From: Ostrinia nubilalis
Lineage: Eukaryota > Arthropoda > Insecta > Lepidoptera > Crambidae
Length of the DNA stretch: 64,000 nucleotides
Assembly (NCBI RefSeq): GCF_963855985.1
Contig: NC_087093.1
Span: 937,501 to 1,001,500, forward strand
Direction of reading: 5' to 3'
Position numbers and translations under genes: made by a program. Shown here one piece after another: positions 1-11,723 of the stretch (positions within the stretch are counted from its first letter, which is position 1; each line of letters starts with the position of its first letter). A model generated the notes under the pieces. The model was given only the letters and a program-made list of their open reading frames with translations, was not told where the DNA came from and did no database searches.

Positions 1-2605
1 AGATCCAGAATATCTAGATAAACGATGTTAGTTGTAGGTTTTCTTCCAGCGGCAACCAAAAACTAAACAAAAATACGAGTACAACATTACTCGTAACATA
101 CGCCCGCCCCCATTCATTTCGGTGTACCACAATGTCAAAGCCCTTCGATTTATTTGCTTAGGCGTCTCTCTCACTCGCACTGTTATTTAGGTATGAATGA
201 GAGAGAAGCATCTATCGATGTGCAGGATATTGACCCTTCGATTTTCGGATAAACATAAGAATATTATGTGTATATTTATCGTTGCGTGGGGTGGGTAAAG
301 AGTGCTATGGAGTCTTTTCACGGTTTCATACAAATTTCACAACGCTTCGTTCACGCCAGACATGTATTCCTTTAATTGATAATGTATAATTAGAGCTAGT
401 CGTAATTGTATATTATTTTGCATAGCATAGATCTAATTAAATAAATAATGAAATCATACCTTTTGATAACTATGTTAATAAAATATAATAATACTCGCAC
501 AACTGTAATTACTGGAAACATCTATTTATGGGATCTTTGTACGATATACATACATACTCGTACATAGCGCCCAGTCGCATAATTTTCTAACTTGCTATTA
601 GGTAACATGTAATCATTTGTTTTTCATAAGTACACAAGCTGTTATATACCACTTTGCATAATAATATTATGTATTTATAATTGTTTGAGCCATGTCAGGT
701 GTCAGAAATAGAAATGAATAGTACAATAACTAATACATAGTACAATATTGTCCATTGTCAAGTATCGTAGAGAGAGCGTATTAAAGTATCTATTTTATCG
801 TCTCTACATTGCAATTTTCAGGTTCGAAACATGCAAGTAAAGATAAAGATATTTACATAAACATGTGTGAAAACATATTACAGAGCAACATGATTTGGTC
901 TTACAGTTTTAACAGGTGATACAACATGTTTTACCAAGATATTGGCATGAAAATTATATGTATATGAAGTAAGAATGTTAATATATAATAATAGGTATAA
1001 TCTATCTACTCGCATTTAAGTACATTAATCTCCTAGAAGCAAGGCATTGAGTTTTTCTTTTTCTTCCCAACTTGTAGAGTTTTATTACATGTTGGTTTTG
1101 TCCTCATTTTTGTAAAAAACATAAATATTTTTTACGTTACAATATTTTGAAACGCGATACTATCATTGTATGGTTGACATCTTTACCTTCAGCTTAAAGC
1201 GTGTCGAAAAGGAGAATGTAGGTTCTAGTAACTCGCAACTTCACAGAAACTGTGCGTTTTGCATCAAAATACGTACACTTGAATACGAATTCCGACTGGA
1301 AGTGTGTGGTAATCGGACTAAAAGTACTCAAAAGTCGGTGGATACGTGCTTTGTTTCTTAAATTGAAAGTACACTTTGTTGACAAGATTTGTTGTTTTAA
1401 ATGTAGGTACTATTGACCTCCTAAATATAGAGTCTCATATTAGTTATAATACTAGTTAAGGTACGGTTGAGATTGAGTCAACTAAAATACCGACATTTGT
1501 TTTCAATCAACTGAATATTATGATTTTTAGTTTCTTTTAGCTATTAGTTGAGTTGGCGGAATGATGCCGACTTCAATTTGCACCTCCATATAAAAACTTG
1601 CATCGAAAAGTAGTGATTTGTAGTAATTGTGATGCATATCGACTACCTAGTTGCTACCAGGCTGCGTATGTCGTTACTGCATCTTCACACAACACTCTCA
1701 TAATGTAGTTCTTTACTTGAGATCATTACGACTGTCGTAGTTGCACGTTAGTAATGTTTGTCAACAGATGTGCAGCAGCACGCTTCGTGCAACAAGTGCA
1801 TTGACGCAAATGCGTGCAATTATGAGCCTAGCGAATGTTGGTCAATCGGTAGAAAGCTACACCTCGAGCTAGTGCTGTCCAAAACATCGACAAAGAATTT
1901 TCAGCATCTTGAAATAAAGTCGAACGATTCTGAAACGTCAGGTGGCAAAAATCTCAATTAATAATCCAGTATTGTCGATTTTAGAAAGTAGCGCCCTCCT
2001 GACAATGCTATAGCTGGGACGGTTCAGTGTTGGACAACTATAGGAGCTATTTTATACCAAAAACATTTGACGTGCTGTTGACTCTATGTCGCAATTTTTT
2101 TGATTCTTTTTACATACGCCTTGGGTGGCCATAGGTGTTTAGTATTCTAGTTGTGTACTCACGAGTGTGGGAGGTACAGTAATTGTGTTTGAGCAATTAT
2201 TCAAGCTGTAGAATAAATTATGTTCAATAGTTGAAAACAAGACCAAATTTCAGCCAATTTATGCAAAGCAAGTGTTTGCGCTTAATATAACTCAAGAGCA
2301 TCCTTTAAATAATATTTTTTAATAAGTACTTTTAATTTATTTTACGATTGACACTGAAGTTGTCACGTGGTTTCCTGTTACGTGTATCCTGTCAATTACG
2401 TGTATGAATGTCAATGCAAGTGCATTTAAGTTAATTGGAGTTATGTAAGGACCTTATACCTAATAGGAGAAGTTTTAATGCTACGTGACATAGAGTTGTG
2501 TGCATGTTGATCCTGAGTTCAGTACCCAGTCGGATCAACTTATCGGTCAGGTCGGGTCCTTCTTTATTCACCTCTTATCTATGGTATAATTCATTGACAC
2601 CATGA
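1..2605. other. Intergenic sequence, no gene recognised
   Basis: AT-rich sequence with only short open frames (under 70 codons) that look like chance. The first 330 bases contain a TCTCTC-rich stretch near 165 and its rough inverse near 200, which may be a decayed MITE. I see no exon with convincing splice sites and no recognisable repeat family. Confidence 0.5.
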
Positions 2606-2806
2606 CAAGGCCATGATAAAATCTTGTCGATGATTATAAAGCCCGGTCTGTGAGCACGTAGAATTTTGTCCAATGACCCCAAGCTACCCATCCTTATCGC
2701 TCGCGCGTAATTATGTTGCAGTCGCGCTCGCACACTCACTGCGGGCACCCGTCGCACAGTCGCGACAGCATTCGATTCGAGCATCGATAAGATTTTATCA
2801 TGCCGC
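2606..2806. mobile_element. Short MITE-like element with ~22 bp terminal inverted repeats
   Basis: The left end reads GCCATGATAAAATCTTGTCG and the right end, reverse-complemented, reads GGCATGATAAAATCTTATCG. A related left end occurs near 26850 and a possible right end near 27790, so this is a dispersed family. The interior is CpG-rich and non-coding. Superfamily not assigned. Confidence 0.45.
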
Positions 2807-4777
2807 GCAACCTAGCTCGGTTGGACGTGGTTTTAGACTATAGACGACAAATGTTTGGGCTGACCGCGTAAACTCGGTAAAATCCTAGGCAGGGGTTCTC
2901 GATAAAGTCATCGACATATTCCTGGCATCCCTAGCAGTCACGTGGCGTCCTGCGGCCTGAATTCTGCGCCGGCGCGCGCGCACGTGAATGCATTTGCACG
3001 GTAACCGTTACGTTAGGCTGTGCACACCGCTGCACCGGTCACCGGTACTGGCTTTGAAATCCGAACCGCTAATCTTTGCGTAAATCTCTACTAATATGTA
3101 TATTATAGAGATTTTTTATTTTTATTCTTGGACATTTTACACTAAGCAAAGCTTGTACTATCAGGCCTGTTCATCTCCGCGAGTTTACATCGAAAACAAA
3201 ACACGCACGATGGCCCACCTACAGGATACTATTCGACAAGGCCTCACATACGAGCGAACATTGACTCACGCACGCACGCGTATTCTTGAGTATGATGGAA
3301 GAAAATAAAGAAAATGGTGTACTAAATACTATGCAGTATTTAACTGCCTAAATAATAATAAAAACACAGAATGTACTTTTTTAAGTTGCCTCAAGACACT
3401 GAGAGGTAAATAAGTAGTTAATATCATTCATGATAATTCATGCTAAATCATGTATTTCCTCCGCCATTTTCCGCAGTTTGGCACCTCACATCACATCATT
3501 TTACCGAAGTCAGCCCTACAGCTTCGGCGCAGTGCCGATCACTGACGTTTGTCAACAAAATGGTGCTTGACTCTTGAGACAGGCTATATTACACCATATT
3601 GTTAATGACATTGAGCATACATTTTTTTAAATACCTTCGCGAAGTAAAACTTCTGTACGTAGTACTTATTATTATTCTGTGGTACTATGATGAAGATGAA
3701 GAGTTTGTTTGGTTTAACGGGCTTTTTCAGGAAATGCTGGTTCGATTTAAAAACAAAACATCTTTGTGTTGGACGTTATGGAGAGTGACTTAAGCTATAT
3801 ATACCTATGTATAAAGTTATACTGCAAGTTACAGCCAATAGGAGCGAAACGTCAATATAAAATTTTGAAATAACGGGAAAAAATAATCAAATTATTTTTA
3901 CGCGTGCGTAGTCGCGGGTAAAGCTCGTTAATATAGAGACAGCTGCATAGGCATGCATATAGAATCATTTAAGGAGCCGTATAATTCGACTAATTGACGG
4001 GTCAGCGGTGATTCGGTGTCAATACAAGAGGTTTCGAGATTTAATTAAAGGATCGATCTTTTTCATTCATGAATCACTCAAACCGTTTATTAAAAACGTG
4101 TCCTTGGGAAAAATATTATTTAATACTGCAGTTCCGTTTACTTGTCGAAAAATTCATGGACTTGATCCTACTGGATTCAGGGTCACTGACAACGAGAGAA
4201 TAGGAGGAACATTAATTCAGCTTTATCTGGCTTAGAAGCTTCGATATAACGTACTACCACATAATAGTAGCATACACACTAGATTTCGCGATCCGATCAC
4301 TCGCTTTGTTTGATTTGCAATCTATTTGCAATCCATACAATTTACTTTAGTGCGACTTTGACATTCATGCTAATCGCTGCATTTTAAGTTTGGTTAGGCG
4401 ACAGAACTAATGGAGCAGCTCCAGCGAACTTTAGTTTTAATTCTTTCCAAAATGGAGCAAGAATTTTGCTCACGATAGCTTCTCCATCCCTCAAAACTCT
4501 ATGATTAGAAGCATCGATAATAATACCGACGATGTAATAACAAGTTTGGCGCTTAAAAGAATAGGTAAAAAAAGCAAATAGGTAGTTTAAGTTGTTGCGA
4601 TTCGCGAACAAGTTTTTGTCGAATCTTTTTGTGACACTCCTTGATTTCGTATCATTGCAATGGCTTTGACAAACTGTTTTTATCGTCAGTTAATTATAAT
4701 GATGTTAAGTAATATTCTTTCTTTTCCCATTGTGTTAAATTCAGAGCAAGAGTATAAAAAATGCATACTTACGTTCG
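2807..4777. other. Intergenic sequence with a CpG-rich patch and a SINE scrap
   Basis: A CpG-rich patch lies at about 2930-3060 (GCGCCGGCGCGCGCGCACGT and neighbours) and could be promoter-like, but no gene start is visible. At 3140-3165 the words ACTAAGCAAAGCTTGTACTA match the body of the SINE at 34145-34363. The frames at 3096-3308, 4008-4235 and 4384-4611 are not recognisable as proteins. Confidence 0.4.
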
Positions 4778-4782
4778 ATCAG

Positions 4783-4918
4783 TCAAATGACGTCCAATCC
4801 TGGACAAAGGATTTCCACAATGACCAGTCCTGCACTGCCCGCATCCAGACATATCCCGCGACCTTCACCAGATCATCGGTCCACCTAGTGGGCGGCCTGT
4901 CCACACTAACCATAGGAC
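4783..4918 (-). mobile_element. RTE-type LINE 3' end fragment (decayed)
   Basis: Read on the minus strand this is the degraded C-terminus of an RTE-clade ORF2: [20 protein letters not shown], then a [24 protein letters not shown] ending, with several substitutions. It belongs to the variant with 'ctggacaaaggcc'. Non-functional 3' stub. Confidence 0.6.
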
Positions 4919-4919
4919 G

Positions 4920-6358
4920 AAATTCGTCAACTTTACTTTTAAAAATACATACATTTTCTGATTTTTTGATAATTTGTAGAGCCTAGCCTAGACCTTCTTA
5001 CGTCACACGTCTATGCACAGTTCAGGAAGTCTGACGCCAAGGTTGTGACTTCAGTTGTTATAGGTTTGTAAGAAGAAGAAACACTGTCTAGGTCAGGGGC
5101 GCACGCGCATATATTTGCACACAAATGCACCTTGATTTGATCTATACCTAGAAGATAAATATAAAATTAAATGTGAATGACAAAACTAACTATTGTTTCT
5201 CTGATACTCTTTCATACTCTTCGTACGTTTCTCTTCCAGCTTTATTTTAGATCCCTGGAAAGAGTGAGAATTTAATGAGTTTGTCTGCATGTAAGAAATA
5301 ATTATTCTCCAAACCACTGTAACCGCTATTATAGTATCTATTTTGATAGGTACAAAATATGTTTTCAGATTTAAATAGGCTGTGTGTAATTATGGTTGCT
5401 AAAGCCGGAGATGTTTGGCTTTTTTGCACCGAATCCAGCTTTTGTGTTTTTGGACCTGGAAACCCTATGTGTAATATTATGTAGTTGAGAATAATAATAA
5501 TCGTTTTTAGGAAGCCAGACTGGGCATCACGGCTGCTTACTCTAGTAAGTAATGAGTTGTTTTTCAAACTCACAAGCATGAAATTGCGAGCGAAACTGTA
5601 TCGAACATTTGGTATGGAATCTTCCAGATTTTTTATGAGAAGCAACGTTATGTTGACCGTGTAAAATTAATCTTACTGGCTTCGATCAGTCATTTCATCA
5701 GTCACGACCTGGGTCCACATAACTTTATCGGTACTTAATATTTATTACATAGAAGTAACTGTATAGCAAGTCTAGCTCTATGTTAAATACTCTATACATT
5801 GGAAAGAATTTGACCAGCAGAATTTTTTCGTTTGCGCCATAGTGATGTATCACTGAAAGACTATGGAATATAAAAATTCTGTAATTCTTCTATAATATTA
5901 TTGTTTATGACATGTAAGTACACATAAGGTACAAAGTTTAAATTATTATTTATTCATTTGAAGAAAAATAATAATGTTTATTAAATTTCAGCTTCATTAC
6001 TGTATGCAATAATTTATTTAATTATGCGATCGGAAGCTTTCTAAGCCTTCTATCGTTATCATGTAGAGAAAAATTACACCATAGTAATATGATCTTTTCC
6101 TAAAAAACTGCTACTGGATAGATAGACTTGATACCATGTTTTCCATATGCGATTTCATGAAAATGAGTGTCATGGAAATGGATTTTTTACCCGACTGCGC
6201 CAGAAAGAGCGTTATGTTTTTTATTTTAATATTATGAAAATATACGAAATTCTTACGTGTAAAGGTCACATTTTTTTATTGAGAAACTTACAGACGTCAT
6301 ATTTAAAATACGGTCCTTGTACGAGTCTAGTTTTTTGGTGCCCGAGCTGGTCCTCCGC
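4920..6358. other. Intergenic sequence, unrecognised open frame on minus strand
   Basis: A 132-codon minus-strand frame (5247-5645) is open but has no domain I recognise, low-complexity isoleucine-rich stretches and no gene-like context. It is more likely chance or repeat-derived than a gene. Nothing else is apparent. Confidence 0.35.
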
Positions 6359-6362
6359 TTAA
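6359..6362. repeat. TTAA target-site duplication, left
   Basis: TTAA directly abuts the left terminal repeat of the 6363-7453 element and is matched by TTAA at 7454-7457. TTAA is the canonical piggyBac target. Confidence 0.7.
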
Positions 6363-7453
6363 CACGTTCCAGTGAACGTTACGGGGCCCTTTCAGCCCCG
6401 TGCACGACTTTTCCCCAGTGCGGGACTAGAAATAGTGTTTGTTCACTCTGGTGCGGGAGTTGTATCTCTGGTGTTTACAGCAGTGTGAAAGAGATAACTA
6501 TATTTTTGTGTTGTTTGTGAATTATGAAGCTTTTTGACATTATAAAAATATACGGGGTCTAATGAACCCCGTACCGACCAGACAGTAGAAATGACCTTTT
6601 AGTGCGATACGGGGCTGAAAGGGCCCCGTACGAATTTATCGTGCGCCCGTACGGGGTTGTCGGCTTATTTACATTAGTGCAGTGACAGACGTGACGTCAA
6701 ATATCGATAATGAAGCGCTCACGACGTATGTTAGAAATGTCACGTAACGAAAACGATGACGAAACTCCCGTTCCACCAAGGTCATCCCACCGACAGTCAG
6801 CTTCTTCACCAATGTTGCGAAAAGTTTTCCAGCGGCATTCAACACCTGTTCAATATGATATTATCACGAGCCTTAGTACCGGACAAAATTATCAAGAATT
6901 ACGTAATGTGAATCAGAGTGAAGGACAAGTCTCAGAAGTCAATTTTCCGAGAAGTCCAAATAAAGAAAATTTTAAGCTCACAATTTTGAAGAATATTGTC
7001 ATAAAACCAGCAGACTCGGCTTTTCAACCGCTTTTCAACTTGACCCATGTTGGATACTGATTAAACTTTTTTTTTTAATAAATGTTATCGTTCGTATTTA
7101 CTCACATCACTGCCATTTTCATCGATAAAAAATATTTTTGTTCGCTACGGGGCACAAAATACTCGTATTTTAATATGAATAGTGCGATACGGGGTTCAAT
7201 GTGTCCCGAATTTTCTTTGGTTTTTAATTTATTTATTATACTTCGTATCTACTTACGAAACGAGATTAGCATAGCCTATGTAATAATTTAATGAATAAAA
7301 AAAAAAGTAAAATTTCATAAAGTTATAGGTGATTAACACATTGTAGGTGTACGGGGCATTTTAATACCCGTAACGCACGTTGAAGTAGTACATTAAAGGG
7401 GTGCAATATTCCCCGTGACGCACCTTTAGTTTTAAGCTCCCGCAGTAAACGTG
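6363..7453. mobile_element. piggyBac-like non-autonomous element (1.09 kb)
   Basis: The element is bounded by TTAA on both sides. The left end starts CACGTTCCAGTG and the right end, reverse-complemented, starts CACGTTTACTGC, so the terminal repeat is short (CACGTT plus a diverging extension). It contains about seven GC-palindromes of the form ACGGGG(n)CCCCGT near 6380, 6552, 6610, 7145, 7190, 7350 and 7397, in an otherwise AT-rich body. No piggyBac transposase domain is visible; one 116-codon frame (6710-7060) is open. TTAA flanks are established for piggyBac; assignment of this copy is inference. Confidence 0.65.
6710..7060 (+). CDS. Unrecognised 116-aa ORF inside the piggyBac-like element
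   Basis: ATG at 6710, stop at 7058-7060. The N-terminal third is basic and acidic (MKRSRRMLEMSRNENDDE), followed by a Ser/Pro/His-rich low-complexity linker. The C-terminal part has no recognised motif. It could be the N-terminal remnant of a transposase whose catalytic DDD part was deleted, or a captured exon. There is no evidence of host function. Confidence 0.35.
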   Translation: MKRSRRMLEMSRNENDDETPVPPRSSHRQSASSPMLRKVFQRHSTPVQYDIITSLSTGQNYQELRNVNQSEGQVSEVNFPRSPNKENFKLTILKNIVIKPADSAFQPLFNLTHVGY

Positions 7454-7702
7454 TTAAGGACTGCTTGCGATATCGTGAAATACCGGTTCTCGTTACGCCA
7501 TCTAGTATCCGATACTAGGCAAGTATAGGTGGCAACAGCACGTGATTATCACGTGAAATACTAGAATAATTCTAGTTTATAAGTTACCGGTCATTTAAAC
7601 TTAGCTCTTGAAAATGTTTTTTAGAATTCCGTGCTTTTGAAGGAAAGCTTTATTTACTACTAGCGACCCGACCCGGCTTACGAGCACGAGTAGTATGTAC
7701 TT

Positions 7703-7804
7703 CATCATCATCATCGTCATCATTTCAGCAGTCCACTGCTGAACATAGGCGTCTCCCAATGATTTCCACAATGGCCGGTTGGAGGCGACCAGCATCCAGC
7801 GCCT
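7703..7804 (-). mobile_element. RTE-type LINE 3' end fragment
   Basis: Starts with the (CAT)n tail on the plus strand, then 'gtccactgctgaacatagg', the reverse complement of an RTE ORF2 end. About 100 bp of a 5'-truncated copy on the minus strand. Confidence 0.7.
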
Positions 7805-8049
7805 TATGTACTTATTTATACATAAAAACCTTCTTCTTGAATCACTAAAACACTGCTTAAAATTGCATTAGAATCCGTTGCATAGATGGTTAATTACAGA
7901 ATTAGCTTTAATACGAGTAAAATATTCTTTAGTTTTTTGACAGTAGGTATTTGTCCACAAAGTATTCGCTGTTGTACTGACTATCAATTACATTGATTGG
8001 AACCGTAATCATTGGATTGTGGCGATTTACCTAAACATTAGAGCCAAGG

Positions 8050-8150
8050 CCCTCAAAGGTACCTACAAGCAGAAGGCCGGTCATCGAACCTACAATCACC
8101 GGCGAATCGACCGCAAGCGACCGAGCTATCGGGGACATGCCATTTATCTA
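8050..8150 (-). mobile_element. Possible tRNA-derived SINE fragment
   Basis: On the minus strand a TAGCTCGGTCGC-like A box is followed about 40 bases later by GGTTCGATGACC, resembling a pol III B box. Only the head is visible. This could equally be chance. Confidence 0.35.
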
Positions 8151-8157
8151 TGTACTT

Positions 8158-8411
8158 ACTAGCGACCGCCCGCGACTTCGTACGCGTGAACTCCGTTTTA
8201 CCCCTATAGCCTATAATGTTATTCTGAGTTAATTTTATTGAAATTTAGTTTGTCACATCATATCGTCATAAATTATAGCCTATAAGTTATTCTGGGTTAT
8301 AAAAAAGAATAGGTACTATAAAGTTGCATTAAAATCCGTTCAGCAGTTTTTGCGTGAAAGAGTAACAAACATCCAGACATCCAAACTTTCGCATTTATAA
8401 TATTAGTAGGA
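8158..8411 (-). mobile_element. Helitron-like (HeLEP1/Lep1-type) non-autonomous copy
   Basis: On the plus strand it runs from ACTAGCGACCGCCCGCGAC to TTATAATATTAGTAGGAT, the reverse of the common lepidopteran repeat that starts near ATATTATAAATGCGAAAGT and ends in CTAGT. Non-coding. Family identity is recalled from published lepidopteran Helitron-like repeats. Confidence 0.65.
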
Positions 8412-8954
8412 TTAACTAGGTACATATTTTCGGTTCCATACGTTTGAAAAGGGCCTACATATTATTATATTAATAATTTGACTATGATTTTTGAAAATGG
8501 TAGCCATTATGCTGCAGTACCTATATTAGAAGAAAAATATTAGGATAATACAATGACCTTGTATTTTTTTCAATTGAATTAATATGACTACAAAAATCTA
8601 ATTTACAATTGATATCCATTATTGCTCTGTAAGTAAATAATACACCTGCTAACATACAGGTCAAGTACTTATTATGAACATTAGAAAACAACTTATTTAT
8701 GTTTACAGGTACATTTACCATTGCTCGCGCTAACTCTACCGTCACGGTCCATTCATTTTAAAACTTGATTGAATTCAAACTCTATTGTCTGAGGAAGAAT
8801 GTTCAGATTAAAAAAAAAGGAATACTTCGGTACATTGCCCTCTCTTGACCCGACCATTGTTAAAATGCAAGCGGGACGTCACATTAGGGACTTAATTATC
8901 TAAGTAGGTGGGTAGAGTCACTGCGAATTCTAATCCTACTAATATTATAAATGC

Positions 8955-9031
8955 TAGTTCGTGCGTTCGTTCGTTTCAGCCAAATGATGTCCACTGCTGG
9001 ACAAAGGCCTCCCCCAAGGTTTTCCACAATG
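8955..9031 (-). mobile_element. RTE-type LINE 3' end fragment, left half of a head-to-head pair
   Basis: On the plus strand 'cgttcgtttcagccaaatgatgtccactgctgg' type sequence, ending at 'ttttccacaatga'. It is fused directly to an oppositely oriented RTE fragment beginning near 9032. Confidence 0.65.
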
Positions 9032-9119
9032 AATGGGCAGGCCTCCTACTAGGTGGACCGACGATCTGGTAAAGGTCGCGGGAAGAGCCTGGATGCGGGC
9101 AGCGCAGGACCGTTCAAAT
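9032..9119 (+). mobile_element. RTE-type LINE 3' end fragment, right half of a head-to-head pair
   Basis: Encodes a [20 protein letters not shown] stretch in plus orientation ('aggtggaccgacgatctggt'). It lacks the terminal ~60 bases present in other copies. The abrupt orientation change at about 9031 suggests an inverted (twin-primed) insertion or a rearrangement. Confidence 0.6.
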
Positions 9120-9180
9120 GCTAGTATGTGCATATTAATACCTATTTGCAGCTGTAGTAGACATAAATCAAAATTAAATA

Positions 9181-9378
9181 TAGCTTTTCCCGCGGCTTCA
9201 CCCGCGTGAAATTTTGTTTGTCACAGATCGTCATAAATTTTACCCTTTATGTTATTCTGGGTTATAAATAACAATACTGTAAAGTTTCATCAAAATCCGT
9301 ACAGTAGTTTTTGCGTGAAAGAGTAACAAACATCCAGACATCCAAACTTTCGCATTTACCTATAATATTAGTAGGATT
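9181..9378 (-). mobile_element. Helitron-like (HeLEP1/Lep1-type) non-autonomous copy
   Basis: Same family and orientation as 8158-8411: 'cccgcggcttcacccgcgtg' at one end and 'ttataatattagtaggatt'-like sequence at the other (with 'catttacctataatatt'). Confidence 0.65.
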
Positions 9379-9599
9379 AGCATATTTTCGGTTCCATACG
9401 TCTAAAAGGAAATAGGTATATTCGGTACATTGCCCTCTCTTGACCCGACCATTGTTAAAATGCAAGCAGGACGTCTCATTAGGGACTTAATTATCTAAGT
9501 AGGTGGGTAGAGTCACTGCGAATTCTAATAATGTACATATTAATACTTATTTGCAGCCGTAGTAGACATAAATCAATATTAAATATTAACTACATATTT

Positions 9600-10169
9600 T
9601 CAGTTCCATACGTCTAAAAGGAAAAAAAAGCGTTTTAATGATCTCTACATGGTTTAAATGCTTTTATTCGAACGCGTGGAGATATTGAGTCCAAATTAAT
9701 AGTCAGATTGGGTTCCAAAAGCCAGAAAACCGGAAGACTCTCTTTTACATTTATTTATTTAAAGGCATAACTACAGTTTAACCACAGAATAGGTACCTAC
9801 AATTCAAAACAATACAAATATTTCTCTTAGATTATGTCATTTGTTATCCAAGAGACAGGTAGAGTCAGGGGTATAACTTTATAAAAAAATCTGAATATGA
9901 CAACTAGGTAAGGTAAGGTAATATAATAATATGTATAGGATACTAAAGTTTTTTTACTGTCATAATAATATTTGAAAATGTTATTGTGAGAATTTACCTG
10001 CTAGCATTATAAAGTGGCCAAGGCTGAATTAGTTAACGAAATAGAACCCAGACTAGACAATATTGCAAGTCATCTTTACAAAGCAGATTTTTATGATATG
10101 TTAAATTTTAAAGGCAACTTATGTCATACTTAATTTAGGAACAATAGTGCAAAATAGTGCCCACTAGGT
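9600..10169. other. Intergenic sequence, no gene
   Basis: AT-rich sequence. 'atttatttatttaaaggc' near 9750 resembles the reversed 3' tail of a LINE, but no coding remnant follows. Confidence 0.4.
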
Positions 10170-10290
10170 AGCAGGAATGCGCTGGACGCAGGCCGCTACC
10201 AACCGGGCAACATGGAAAGCATTGGGGGAGGCCTATGTTCAGCAGTGGACGTTCTATGGCTGAGATGATTATGATGATGATGATGAGTGC
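10170..10290 (+). mobile_element. RTE-type LINE 3' end with (ATG)n tail
   Basis: 'gcgctggacgcaggccgc' to 'gatgatgatgatgag': the end of ORF2 and the microsatellite tail. Forms an inverted pair with 10510-10612. Confidence 0.75.
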
Positions 10291-10509
10291 AAAATGGCTT
10301 TTCCAAACGGCCTTGGAAGATGGCACTTTAAGCTTAACATCACAGATCACTTAACATAGTAGCATCTTTTATGTACAGTCAGAGTCAAATCGTTCGTGAC
10401 ACCCAGTGGCTAAGAAGTTGACAACACAACCTTATTCCAATTGCAACAGAGATGTGTTTCGAACTTTTTGGCTACTTTGGGTATCACGAACTATTTGACG
10501 CTGACTGTC

Positions 10510-10612
10510 ACCATCATCATCATCATCTCAGCCATAGGACGTCCACTGCCGAACATAGGCCTCCCCTAATGCTTTCCATGTTGCCCGGTTGGTAGCGGCC
10601 TGCGTCCAGCGT
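10510..10612 (-). mobile_element. RTE-type LINE 3' end fragment
   Basis: 'catcatcatcatcatctcag' followed by the reversed ORF2 end. Opposite in orientation to 10170-10290, with about 220 bases between. Confidence 0.75.
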
Positions 10613-10614
10613 TA

Positions 10615-10795
10615 GGCTAGATGACAAAATTTCAATTATTTGTCCGTCAGACAGATAATTAGAAAATATTAGACTAATATTTTTTATTATATTTCGTAAT
10701 TAAATAATAACAGTGCTACATCGACTTGACCATTTCAAGTCTGACGGACTAAATAGAATTTCGATTTCATTACCCAGTCATCATCCCTATTGGTG
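10615..10795. mobile_element. MITE-like imperfect palindrome
   Basis: The left arm (GATGACAAAATTTCAATTAT, then GTCCGTCAGAC) is matched by an inverted right arm near 10735-10790 (GTCTGACGGACTAAATAGAA). The left arm recurs at 60828-60890, so it is a dispersed family. Confidence 0.5.
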
Positions 10796-11089
10796 CGTTA
10801 GTGTGCTACAAAATATTTGAGTCCTACTACGCGACTGTGCGACGAATTATTGTAACAATGTAATCATGAGAAATATGGCGCAATTACTAGGTAGGTATTT
10901 ATTGGAAATTGCCAATTATCGATTAAATTTAAATGGAAAACATTATTAATTTATGTAAAAACAACGTAACTGAATATCCGACTGATAAGCGCACGTGTGT
11001 CCTAAATTTCATGTTTCCTGGTTATGTATGACTACCCACTATTGCTCATCAACGATATACTTTGTTTGTGTTCCTCTCTATATATAATA

Positions 11090-11093
11090 TATA
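11090..11093. repeat. TATA target-site duplication, left
   Basis: TATA precedes the 5' LTR and is repeated at 17339-17342 after the 3' LTR. The surrounding sequence is itself TA-rich, so the match is suggestive only. Confidence 0.5.
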
Positions 11094-11705
11094 TGTCGGA
11101 GCGTCTGGCTCTCGGACGGCACCAGAAGGGTCTCTCATTGAATTCATACTATCTACCTATGTGGGCGTATAGGGAACACGTGCGAGTGGATACTAACTCT
11201 AATTATAATCACTGATTATAAACGACTAACTTTACTATAGACTAGAATGTAAAGACTGGTTCGCAATATAATCAATATTGTCCACAGTTAAATTTAACAG
11301 AAAGATCAAAGTTACTGAATTAGTTTAACAAAGCTAGAGACGCCTAAATTAAATAGATTGGGAGCGATTGACGAATTTGTGAACCACGCCCAGTCACCAC
11401 CACGTCCAAAACCCGAATGTACAATGACTCTAACACTGAGTCCCAAAATCTCTACGTTCCAGGGCTCTGTACCTGAAGTTTTTGTAAAGCTATTAATCCA
11501 TCAATACTGCACTTGAACGGGTCCACAACTACGTCAGGCAACATGGAGATTTATGTCACCTTCGTTCCCAGGCGCGCACTTAACTCTGGCATAAGAGCTT
11601 TGGCGCTGCTTAAAATTCCATAGCAATAAACTAGCTAACACATTGAAAGTGTTGTGAGAACTATAACATTAAGTTATTTAATTTATTGCGCCCCGCGCGC
11701 CGACA
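11094..11705 (+). repeat. 5' LTR (612 bp)
   Basis: Starts TGTCGGAGCG and ends CGCGCGCCGACA. Contains AATAAA within 'gcaataaactagc' near 11623, usable as a polyadenylation signal. No difference from the 3' LTR was found by reading both. Confidence 0.82.
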
Positions 11706-11723
11706 CGGCGATCCTGACTCTCA
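11706..11723 (+). promoter_or_regulatory. Candidate primer-binding site (tRNA-Arg-like)
   Basis: CGGCGATCCTG follows the 5' LTR immediately. Insect tRNA-Arg(ACG) 3' ends would pair with TGGCGATCCTG, so ten of eleven bases agree. This is from memory of tRNA sequence; the first-base mismatch lowers confidence. Confidence 0.4.

Larger units (their letters stand above)
8400..9600. repeat. Tandem segmental duplication
   Basis: The block 'ttcggttccatacgt ... cattgccctctcttgacccg ... gtagagtcactgcgaattct' occurs at about 8422-8935 and again at about 9380-9535, with a third start at 9591. The first copy has gained a Helitron end and RTE fragments (about 8936-9118) between 'gaattctaat' and 'atgtgcatattaatac'; the second copy lacks them. 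Confidence 0.6.

Noticed and set aside
2930..3060. Promoter island of the ABCG gene
   Set aside because: CpG-rich, but no adjoining exon and 25 kb of mobile DNA before the first visible exon; not supportable.
5247..5645. A 132-aa minus-strand gene
   Set aside because: No domain, no codon bias, no splice or promoter context; low-complexity stretches.
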